From Leuconostoc pseudomesenteroides KCTC 3652 (lineage in GTDB: Bacteria; Bacillota; Bacilli; Lactobacillales; Lactobacillaceae), in assembly GCF_014634745.1 (NCBI RefSeq), contig NZ_BMBP01000003.1, positions 124,001 to 188,000 of the forward strand: a DNA stretch of 64,000 nt, given 5' to 3'. Within the stretch, counting starts at the first letter, position 1; each line of letters starts with the position of its first letter. The translations under genes were made by a program, and so were the position numbers. Below are positions 30,020 to 36,615 of this stretch, one piece after another. The notes beneath the pieces are model-generated. The model was not told the DNA's origin. It saw nothing but the letters and a program-made list of their open reading frames with translations, and did no database searches.

Positions 30020-30082
30020 AAAAAACCAATAACTTTCTGAACAGATTTTTATTCTGTCCAAGTTATCGGGTTCACTTCAGTC
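29484..30082 (-). mobile_element. Decayed IS3/IS150-group insertion sequence, orfA part only
   Basis: Remnant with an orfA-type reading frame broken by several frameshifts and no orfB. One probable end lies near 30060-30082, where the minus strand begins TGAACCCGATAACTTGGAC before the orfA start. The other end cannot be placed; sequence with orfA character stops at about 29484. Confidence 0.7.
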
Positions 30083-30232
30083 GGGACGCTTTTTCTGTAA
30101 TTGTCATTTGTAAATTTCTTTGTTAGAAATTTGTCTACCTCTCACACTACTCACAGCATACCTTTTCTAACTTGTGAAATTTGTCCTCCATGAGACCTTT
30201 ATGAGACAGTGTTTGATTGACAAGTGACAAAT

Positions 30233-30263
30233 AAAAAGAGCTGGTGTTCCTACGCACTAGCCC
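30233..30263 (-). terminator. Rho-independent terminator of the Rgg cassette
   Basis: Minus strand GGGCTAGTG, 8-nt loop, CACCAGCTC then TTTTTATTT. The stop codon of the 51-aa ORF lies inside the stem. The 150 bp from here to the IS end hold no gene I can see. Confidence 0.8.
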
Positions 30264-30412
30264 ACCTCTTTACCAGATAATTTGTCTTGAATAAGGTATA
30301 TTTCATTGCTACTCATAATATCCGGCATAATCTCGACATAGTCCACGAGTGGCAACAATTCATTTAGATTCTTAGAATGAATCGCTGGTCTATAACTAAA
30401 TCCAATTTTCAT
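30257..30412 (-). CDS. 51-aa ORF resembling the N-terminus of DUF692/MNIO enzymes (probably truncated)
   Basis: Starts with ATG overlapping the MFS stop (ATGA), so it is translationally coupled and very likely expressed. The product begins MKIGFSYRPAIH and contains LPLVDYVEIMPDIM. That pattern (short first strand M-x-I-G-F, then V/I-D-Y-x-E-M/I about 20 residues later) is how DUF692/MbnB-type multinuclear iron oxidases begin. Those enzymes have about 260-300 aa and bind iron through residues further on, which are absent here. The ORF ends at TAG inside a terminator stem. It could be a truncated enzyme or an unrelated small protein; the resemblance is by eye only. Confidence 0.6.
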   Translation of the reverse strand: MKIGFSYRPAIHSKNLNELLPLVDYVEIMPDIMSSNEIYLIQDKLSGKEVG

Positions 30413-31497
30413 AACTTTTCCTTTTGACTTTTAATAACTAATATAATCATTGACACCATATTTACTAATAATAAATAAATCCCAATGTTTGGTACTATAA
30501 TGCTCAAAATAGCCAACACAAATAAAACAGTGTTACTATTCACTGATAAAAGTTGAATTAAACTTTTAAGGTCAAAGATAGTATTTTTCTTAAAAAATTG
30601 GCTTCTGAGATGAACACTTATGCTTAAACTAGTTGGTACAATAAAAGCTAAACAAAATGTTTGAACAATTGCACTCTGATTTATAAAGCCAATAATCATA
30701 ATGAGCGATTGAACAACAAATAAAATCAAAATAATCACAGTTGGTACCTTAATTAGCCAACGCATTAATATCAAAGTTAAAACACCAGGTAGTACGAAAG
30801 CTATAACCGTTAAATGAACATACTGATGTTGTAAACTCACTGCTACAATCGGAACCCATACTGAGGTATTAGCAGTCAAAATTCCTAGTACAAAAACCGT
30901 AAATATATCCTCAATTTTGCCAATCGAAATAGTAAGTGATTTATGGCTATCAACCTTAGAAAATCTATTTACTAGAATCAAAGACACGGCAAAAACAATC
31001 ATAATCAGGATAATCAAAGACGGAATAAATTGAGCGTTTAAAATACCGCCAATACCAAAACCAATTAGTGTAGCAAATGTTTTTAAGTTAGCTAATTTCA
31101 TGAAGCCAATTTCAAATTGACTCTGTTGTATAATAATACTTTTTGAAATATCCAATACTAGTAAAGAGGTTGACAATGTTACTATGGCATAACTGAAACA
31201 TTTTATGAATATGCTATTAGGAAAACATAAAAACAAAATCAAGCCAAACTCACCTAAATAAATATAGTCCTGTAGCTTTAGTCCAACTAACATCTTTTTT
31301 TTTCGATTTGTATCTATAAAAATAAAAATTGCTACTAAAGATTCAATTCCCAAAATCAATAATTTTAGCTGATTTGAAAAATAGGACAATATCATCATTG
31401 TAAAGGCTGAATACATAGTGCTATCTATTAAAATAAGCATGAGGTAGTAGCCAGATAATAAACGAATTTCATTTTTTTGGAAGCGACCAATTTTCAT
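30409..31497 (-). CDS. MFS-like exporter of the Rgg cassette
   Basis: 362 aa, ten to twelve hydrophobic segments separated by short basic loops (for example DTNRKKKMLVGLK at about 62-75). No strong MFS motif is left, but size, topology and the two-half arrangement fit a small MFS transporter. It overlaps both the 131-aa gene upstream and the 51-aa ORF downstream by ATGA, and both junctions share TTATGAAAATTGG. It probably exports the cassette's peptide or gives self-protection (inference). It is more AT-rich than the flanking housekeeping genes. Confidence 0.75.
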   Translation of the reverse strand: MKIGRFQKNEIRLLSGYYLMLILIDSTMYSAFTMMILSYFSNQLKLLILGIESLVAIFIFIDTNRKKKMLVGLKLQDYIYLGEFGLILFLCFPNSIFIKCFSYAIVTLSTSLLVLDISKSIIIQQSQFEIGFMKLANLKTFATLIGFGIGGILNAQFIPSLIILIMIVFAVSLILVNRFSKVDSHKSLTISIGKIEDIFTVFVLGILTANTSVWVPIVAVSLQHQYVHLTVIAFVLPGVLTLILMRWLIKVPTVIILILFVVQSLIMIIGFINQSAIVQTFCLAFIVPTSLSISVHLRSQFFKKNTIFDLKSLIQLLSVNSNTVLFVLAILSIIVPNIGIYLLLVNMVSMIILVIKSQKEKL

Positions 31498-31889
31498 AAA
31501 TCATTACTCCAAATATAATTAATATTAAACTGTTGATAAATCTGTTCGTCCGTTACTTTGCCTTTTATTTTGTATTGCGTTATTTGAGCCCCTCGCCTAA
31601 TAAACAAAACAGATGTTGCATTAGAAGATGATATGATGCCATGCTTATCTGGTAATTCATGTTGTGCTGCATAGGCTAAAACACTTTGGTAATAAATCGA
31701 ACCTTTCAGTACCTTTAAAGTGTCTCGAAAAAAAAACATATCATATTGTGCATTCCGTTTAAAAAAAATTTCAAATAGAGAAGCCCATTGGATATCTATT
31801 AACCCCGTTAATTCTGGTATCATATCAAGCATTGTAAATTTAAATTTGTTTTCTGTTTTCCAAACTTCCTGTGTGTAATTTTGTAACAT
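31494..31889 (-). CDS. 131-aa protein, possible thioredoxin-fold partner without CxxC
   Basis: I start it at the ATG 31889 because AAGGAGG precedes it at good spacing; the longer reading lacks this. I do not recognise a named family. The second half (NATSVLFIRRGAQITQYKIK, then a helix with TDEQIYQQF) looks like the last strands and helix of a thioredoxin fold. The position where CxxC should be reads IQWASLFEIFF, so no redox pair is present. It lies between a hairpin that follows the peptide gene and the MFS gene, overlapping the latter by ATGA. It may bind the peptide or assist its modification or export (inference). Confidence 0.7.
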   Translation of the reverse strand: MLQNYTQEVWKTENKFKFTMLDMIPELTGLIDIQWASLFEIFFKRNAQYDMFFFRDTLKVLKGSIYYQSVLAYAAQHELPDKHGIISSSNATSVLFIRRGAQITQYKIKGKVTDEQIYQQFNINYIWSNDL

Positions 31890-31913
31890 TAAAGTGACCT
31901 CCTTGCGAGCATT

Positions 31914-31936
31914 AAAAAAACGAAACAATTGTTTCG
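31914..31936 (-). terminator. Attenuator hairpin between peptide gene and biosynthetic genes
   Basis: Minus strand CGAAAC-AATT-GTTTCG (perfect 16-bp palindrome) followed by seven T, 24 bp after the peptide stop. Partial termination here would give more peptide mRNA than downstream mRNA, a common arrangement in ribosomal-peptide operons. Confidence 0.7.
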
Positions 31937-31959
31937 AATTTTCTAGAAGTGTTCAAATT

Positions 31960-32046
31960 TTATTCAAAATCATAGCAAGTATCTAACTTACGCGATGACT
32001 CAACCTTCAAAACAGCAACTTCCTCAAACTTAATTTCTTGTGACAT
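31960..32046 (-). CDS. 28-residue peptide, candidate precursor of the Rgg cassette
   Basis: ATG at 32046 behind a perfect AAGGAGG (spacing 9). The product is charged, beginning MSQEIKFEEVAVLKVESSRK and ending LDTCYDFE, with a single cysteine at residue 24. It has no signal peptide, no double-glycine site and no membrane segment, so it is neither a typical SHP pheromone nor a class II bacteriocin. A leader of about 20 residues with a short Cys-containing tail would suit a modified peptide. It is preceded by its own promoter and palindrome, followed by a hairpin, and then by a transporter operon. Confidence 0.7.
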   Translation of the reverse strand: MSQEIKFEEVAVLKVESSRKLDTCYDFE

Positions 32047-32078
32047 AATCAAATGCCTCCTTAATTTTTAATATTATC

Positions 32079-32129
32079 AGTATAATCCTAACAAAACTAA
32101 GCTAATTAAATGTTGAATATATTCAACAT
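32079..32129 (-). promoter_or_regulatory. Peptide-gene promoter with 20-bp palindrome (probable Rgg operator)
   Basis: The -10 is TATACT (32079-32084) and the -35 region is poor. The perfect palindrome ATGTTGAATATATTCAACAT (32110-32129) is centred about 47 bp before the expected start. A weak -35 with an upstream palindrome is what an activator-dependent promoter needs. The palindrome touches the rgg stop codon. Confidence 0.7.
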
Positions 32130-32998
32130 TACTTTTTATGATGCACTTGTATAAATTGATCTAATTGGTCTTGATGGTAAGCAGCCATTCGAACGAAACC
32201 AATTTCTCTGAGTAAAGCTATTTGTTGTTGAACAACGTGTATACCACGACTTCTTTCTCTTGAATCCATAATATACAACATTCCTAATAATAATTTTCTT
32301 TTAATAGTTAAGTAAGCTTCACCATCTGGAATATCAAACTTTAATAACACTTGATACCAGTGGTTGCCAAACTTCAAGTCATTATTGTCAATAGCCAGTA
32401 CAATTCGATTTTCTAATGACTTAATGATGGCAACCTGTATTGCTTTGTCCAAATCATTGTATTTTGTCACAATGATAGACAAATAATAATCAATTATATT
32501 TATCGGCAATATATGTATGACACGGCTAAACAATTGATATTCATAACAACGCCATTCACCAACATCAAACAAGTAATTTACAATGTACTGCACATTAGCA
32601 GGGCTAACAGATGGATTTTGATTGATATTTATCAGCGATGAAATAAGTATAAAATTCACTTTATAAATTTTATTATGCGTTTGTTGCCAATGAATTTTCT
32701 GCGATAGTTGCATTTCTTTAAGAGATTCAAAATTACGACTGTGAAACAATGTCCCCACCCTGGTTAAAAACATTTCCAAATTATTTTCATTCTGCGTAAT
32801 TTCCTCTGAAAATTCTGACAAAGTTAAACCAATATTATGTAAAATCTGAATCAATTTAGTTAAAGAAATGTCAGTTTGTCCATTTTCAAATTTTGAAATG
32901 AAGGATCTATCTACTGCTTTTCCAGCCGCCTCTGTAATCGTGAGCCCTCGATTCTTTCTAATTTCTTGAAAAATTTCTCCAACATATCGTTTTGTCAT
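32129..32998 (-). CDS. Rgg/MutR-family transcriptional regulator
   Basis: 289 aa from ATG 32998, which has GGAGGG nine bases upstream. The N-terminal XRE helix-turn-helix (about 7-62) contains IRKNRGLTITEAAG, RSFISKFENGQTDISL and LIQILHNIGL. The remainder is the long all-helical repeat domain of the Rgg family (LLREIGFVRMAAYHQDQL at the end), which in relatives binds short signalling peptides. It is followed directly by the palindrome, the peptide gene and the export genes on the same strand, so it is very probably their activator. No hydrophobic SHP gene adjoins it. Confidence 0.9.
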   Translation of the reverse strand: MTKRYVGEIFQEIRKNRGLTITEAAGKAVDRSFISKFENGQTDISLTKLIQILHNIGLTLSEFSEEITQNENNLEMFLTRVGTLFHSRNFESLKEMQLSQKIHWQQTHNKIYKVNFILISSLININQNPSVSPANVQYIVNYLFDVGEWRCYEYQLFSRVIHILPINIIDYYLSIIVTKYNDLDKAIQVAIIKSLENRIVLAIDNNDLKFGNHWYQVLLKFDIPDGEAYLTIKRKLLLGMLYIMDSRERSRGIHVVQQQIALLREIGFVRMAAYHQDQLDQFIQVHHKK

Positions 32999-33238
32999 GT
33001 ACTTATTCCCTCCGTTCATTTTAATTTTAAAAAGAACTGCTGACGCTTATTTTACTTTAAATTATCACATAAATCTCTGATGTGAACGTTAATTAGTTTA
33101 ATATTTTATCTAAGTACCCAATTTTCAGAAATTAACATCATACATTTAGCAATGTGCTAATATTTTATTCAGCTGTTCGGTTTAATTAGTAACCAAGAAA
33201 ATAGTCCGAATTATTTACTTATGAACAACGCTATCGCT

Positions 33239-33265
33239 AAAAAACCTAGATCTGCTAGGTTTTTT
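33239..33265. terminator. Bidirectional terminator-like hairpin
   Basis: AAAAAACCTAG, five-base loop, CTAGGTTTTTT. It lies in the gene-poor stretch upstream of rgg; the transcript it ends is not clear. Confidence 0.7.
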
Positions 33266-33302
33266 ACAGTGTTTTAAGATTTAACGTCGTGAAAGGTGGT
33301 GA

Positions 33303-33461
33303 ATATTCTTAACACAATTAATTAATGAAGTACAACTTTTCAACGCTGCATTATGGCAAATTTTTGTTGCCATAACGTTAATTTAGTTGCAAAAGTATTT
33401 CGACGAACGTCAATACTACACATACCTCGCCCTGACAGGTTGGGATGTTTGTGTAAAATAA
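33303..33461 (+). pseudogene. Possible remnant of a small type I (Fst-like) toxin gene
   Basis: After AAAGGTGG a frame reads FLTQLINEVQLFNAALWQ then IFVAITLI, a TAG at 33384, and continues LQKYFDERQYYTYLALTGWD to TAA at 33459. The layout (ribosome site, one hydrophobic segment, basic/acidic tail, then a strong hairpin) recalls Fst/Ldr-type toxins, but there is no ATG and there is an internal stop. The assignment is tentative. Confidence 0.3.
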
Positions 33462-33488
33462 AAGCTCGTCGCCTGCCAGCGATGAGCT
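33459..33488 (-). terminator. Strong hairpin, terminator for a minus-strand transcript
   Basis: AGCTCGTCGC, loop CTGCCA, GCGATGAGCT (10-bp stem, one wobble). On the minus strand TTTTATTTT follows, so it would end a transcript antisense to the remnant at 33303-33461 or come from its 3' side. No promoter for that transcript was identified. Confidence 0.55.
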
Positions 33489-33702
33489 CGAAAAAATTGG
33501 AATTCCCAAACTTATTAGTTAATGTAACTGTAGTACATCGTAATAGCCACGCTTTGCGCGACTATTAGCCTTTGTGATATAACAAAGCTTTTACGTACCT
33601 AAGATAATTATTAATTTAACCTATTACCATCAACCACCCCTCCCTAATTTGCAAACCTTTAGCACAAATAAATACTTATTGCACAAAAAGTTAACAGAGA
33701 AA

Positions 33703-33822
33703 AACCAGATGAGGGAGTTCATCTGGTTTAAGAGATATTCAGAGAGAATATGAAATTAATTTGGGAGAGTATGGTCATATACCTGACCACACCTATACTA
33801 TAATCCTATTAGATTAAATCAA
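33703..33822 (-). ncRNA. Putative small minus-strand transcript with 16-aa ORF
   Basis: TTGATT (33817-33822), 16 bp, TAGTAT; then hairpin GGTCA/TGACC; then a 16-codon ORF (33728-33778) reading MTILSQINFIFSLNIS behind TCAGG; then AACCAGATGA, loop ACTCCC, TCATCTGGTT-TTTC (33703-33728), a terminator. All parts are short and individually weak. Whether the RNA or the peptide matters is unknown. Confidence 0.35.
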
Positions 33823-33923
33823 AATCAAATTGTATCAATTATTGATTGAATCTAGTCCAATTCATGCCAACAATTTTTTCAATATGAGCGTGACTTGATA
33901 GAAATTATTAACGCCAAAAAAAT

Positions 33924-33966
33924 AAAAAAACAAATGACAATCTTTCTGATCGTCATTTGTTTTTTA
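33924..33966. terminator. Terminator-like hairpin in gene-poor region
   Basis: ACAAATGAC and GTCATTTGT arms around a central loop, flanked by A and T runs. Bases 33570-33700 and 33830-33920 show nothing I can interpret. Confidence 0.6.
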
Positions 33967-34045
33967 GTCTCCTCAATTCACCAAAAAGACTTCAACAAAA
34001 TGGCTCGGATGCAACTGAAAATATGCATCACTTAGCCTATTTTGA

Positions 34046-34303
34046 TTTGATCATCACCTAGAAGGCATTGGTGCAAAATTTAGTCGCAGTGAACTTTATT
34101 ATTTCGTTTTACATTTTTTCGTTGAAAATATGGCCCTCAACGCGACCAACGCCAACCTAAATTATAGCAATCTCACACCAACAATGAATGCTTTGATTCT
34201 TAAACAACTTCTAACTATCGTCAACTCACCAATGAGTTTTTTAGTTAATTGTATTTTGTTCAACGATTGGGATCCACATCACCCAGCTCTCACAACATTT
34301 TAA
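34046..34303 (+). pseudogene. Fragment of an unidentified degraded gene
   Basis: An 85-codon open frame without a usable start reads DHHLEGIGAKFSRSELYYF and on to ILFNDWDPHHPALTTF and TAA. Just upstream, in another frame, lies NGSDATENMHHLAYFDL, so a frameshift seems to divide a former gene. The composition looks protein-like. I do not recognise the family. It ends against the convergent recQ stop. Confidence 0.35.
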
Positions 34304-36135
34304 CTAACAACATAATCATTAATCACAGCGGCAAAATCATCATGGTAAATATCAAACTTTTTTTCACCAACACCAGAAATGGCCAAAAATGCTTCGTTTG
34401 TTTGTGGCCGATTTTGAGCCATGGCCATGAGTGTTTTATCGGAGAAAATTAAGAACGGTGGAATGCCGGCCTCACGCGCCAATGCTAAGCGCTTTTCTTT
34501 CAACTGAGCGAACAAGCGATTATCATCATCTGACAATTTCAAGCCCTCTTGCGTCGCTGATTGACGAAGAATGCGAACCTTTTCCAATCGTTTGGTAACA
34601 TTTCCCTGACCTTTAAGGACATCGGCGCCCAGTTTAGTGACCTTTAACACCGGATATTCTGCTCCTTCAAAACGCAAGTAGCCGTCAGCCGTCAAATAAT
34701 CAATAAACTGAGTTAAATCTTTCAAAGTGCGCTCTTTCATCAAACCAAATGTGGGTAAGTCACGCAAATACTCGTACTTTTTCACACTTGCATCATTAGA
34801 ACCTTTCAACACTTTGGCAACCATTGTTTTGCCAAAGCGCTGATTCATGCGCATAACGTTAGCTAAGACCTTTTGTGCATCTACCGTCACATCAACTAAT
34901 TCTCGCTCATCTAAACAGTTCGAACACCGACCACAGTCTTGTGTTACTGTCTCACCAAAATATTGCAACAAATAGCGTGGAAGACACGTTTGGGTATTCG
35001 CATACGCATTCATTTCACGAATTTTATCGTATTCATTTTGCTTGTAGGCTTCGGAACCTTCTGATTTTTGCACGAAAAATTCTTGCAGATGGATATCCTG
35101 AGGTGCATACAGCAAAATTGCTTCAGCTGGCAAGCCGTCACGACCGGCGCGGCCAATTTCTTGGTAGTATGCTTCAATATTGCCCGGTACTGAATAATGA
35201 ATGACGTAGCGCACATTCGGCTTGTTAATGCCCATTCCAAAAGCATTCGTTGCCACAATGACTGGGCTTTCGTCATAGAGAAAAGCTTCCTGTTGCTTTT
35301 GTCTTTCCTTTTCTGACAAGCCCGCATGATAACGAGCAGCATGAATCCCAATTTTATTCAGATAGGCTGTCAACTCGTCGACTTGTTTGCGTGTTGCCGC
35401 ATAAATAATCCCAGTCTGGTCAGCGTTTTCACGCAGATATTTAGCAATATAATCACGTTTATCTTGGTTTCGGACTATTTTCAACGCCAAATTATCCCGC
35501 GCAAATCCAGTAAGTACAGTGTCATCGTCACTAACGCCCAAAAGCTCTTGTAAATTTTCACGGACACGTTCAGTCGCTGTGGCCGTCAAACCAAGAATTG
35601 CTGGATTACCGGGAATTTCGGACAATAAAGGCAAGATGTTGAGGTAACTTGGTCTAAAGTCGTGTCCCCATTGCGACAAAACGTGCGCTTCATCAATGGC
35701 AATTAAGTCCACCGGTAACTGTTGCACAAAGCTAAAAAAGCTTTTTACTTCAAGGCGTTCAGGCGCAACATACAACATTTTATAAACACCATGACGTAGA
35801 TCCGACATGCGTTGGGCTTGTTCCTGACCATCGACTGTTGAGTTCAAAAAAGTTGCTGGGATCCCTAATGTATTTAAACCGTCAACTTGATCCTTCATTA
35901 AGGAAATGAGTGGTGAAATTACTAACGTCAATCCTTCAAACATCATGGCTGGCAGCTGATAGGTGATGGATTTACCACCACCGGTTGGCATGATGGCCAA
36001 GGCGTGCTTGTGCGCTAATACCTTGTTAATGACTGACAATTGTCCCGTTCTGAACTGGTCATATCCAAAAGTTTCTTTTAAAATTGTTTCCGGCGTTTGA
36101 TTCTGCATACTTTCCATTATAGCATGTGCTACCAT
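34300..36135 (-). CDS. recQ: ATP-dependent DNA helicase RecQ
   Basis: About 611 aa. Helicase motifs: Q-motif region FGYDQFRTGQ, Walker A MPTGGGKSITYQLPA, DEAH box LIAIDEAHVLSQWGHDFRPSY, TATAT motif GLTATATERV, and motif VI YYQEIGRAGRDGLPAE. The zinc-binding region follows (CLPRYLLQYFGE then CGRCSNCLD), then a winged helix (RQC) and a C-terminal HRDC domain (about 540-611). It unwinds forked DNA during recombination and repair. The ATG at 36135 overlaps the TGA of the upstream membrane gene (TGATG); a GTG one codon earlier is possible. Confidence 0.96.
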   Translation of the reverse strand: MVAHAIMESMQNQTPETILKETFGYDQFRTGQLSVINKVLAHKHALAIMPTGGGKSITYQLPAMMFEGLTLVISPLISLMKDQVDGLNTLGIPATFLNSTVDGQEQAQRMSDLRHGVYKMLYVAPERLEVKSFFSFVQQLPVDLIAIDEAHVLSQWGHDFRPSYLNILPLLSEIPGNPAILGLTATATERVRENLQELLGVSDDDTVLTGFARDNLALKIVRNQDKRDYIAKYLRENADQTGIIYAATRKQVDELTAYLNKIGIHAARYHAGLSEKERQKQQEAFLYDESPVIVATNAFGMGINKPNVRYVIHYSVPGNIEAYYQEIGRAGRDGLPAEAILLYAPQDIHLQEFFVQKSEGSEAYKQNEYDKIREMNAYANTQTCLPRYLLQYFGETVTQDCGRCSNCLDERELVDVTVDAQKVLANVMRMNQRFGKTMVAKVLKGSNDASVKKYEYLRDLPTFGLMKERTLKDLTQFIDYLTADGYLRFEGAEYPVLKVTKLGADVLKGQGNVTKRLEKVRILRQSATQEGLKLSDDDNRLFAQLKEKRLALAREAGIPPFLIFSDKTLMAMAQNRPQTNEAFLAISGVGEKKFDIYHDDFAAVINDYVVS

Positions 36136-36581
36136 CACTGATTTTTACTGGGATTAAGCTGGAATTTGATTGGTGAAACACGCCTAAATAGCCAATTCAT
36201 CACAGCCAGCACAGCAGAAATCACAACCAACCACCAGAATGTTTGTGCTTGAAAATCAATCACTTGTAGAACGATAAAGCCAATCGTAAACCAACCAAAA
36301 TAAGCGGCCATCAGATTACCACCAATTCGTAACACAATATCAATCAACGTTTCTTGTCCATCTTGCGCAAATTTGTGGTGCAGCCAATCAAAAAAAAGCA
36401 TAATGAAGACAAAACTAATGAGATCCATGGCCACAAACTTGGCAATTGTTGGATAATCTTGTGCCCGCACAAAGTGGCTGTGATGGGCAATGTTAATCCC
36501 ATAGGTCATCATAATATCTGACCCGACAATGAATAACAACCAACTAATTGGCTTAGTGCGCACCATATCTCGAATTAACAT
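36135..36581 (-). CDS. Four-TM membrane protein of unknown function
   Basis: 148 aa with about four TM segments (15-30, 48-66, 84-108, 112-132) and a charged loop DWLHHKFAQDGQE. GGGGG precedes the ATG. It overlaps recQ by one base of the stop, so the two are probably co-transcribed. I do not recognise a family and infer no function. Confidence 0.7.
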   Translation of the reverse strand: MLIRDMVRTKPISWLLFIVGSDIMMTYGINIAHHSHFVRAQDYPTIAKFVAMDLISFVFIMLFFDWLHHKFAQDGQETLIDIVLRIGGNLMAAYFGWFTIGFIVLQVIDFQAQTFWWLVVISAVLAVMNWLFRRVSPIKFQLNPSKNQ

Positions 36582-36615
36582 TTTATACCCCCATCAAACA
36601 GTTACCGCAATTATA

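Noticed and set aside
31960-32046. Reading the 28-aa peptide as an SHP-type pheromone
   Set aside because: It is charged along its length and lacks the hydrophobic C-terminal half and basic start of SHP peptides.
33353-33568. 71-aa plus-strand ORF in the gene-poor region
   Set aside because: No ribosome site, unlikely composition, and it runs through a strong hairpin that looks like a terminator.
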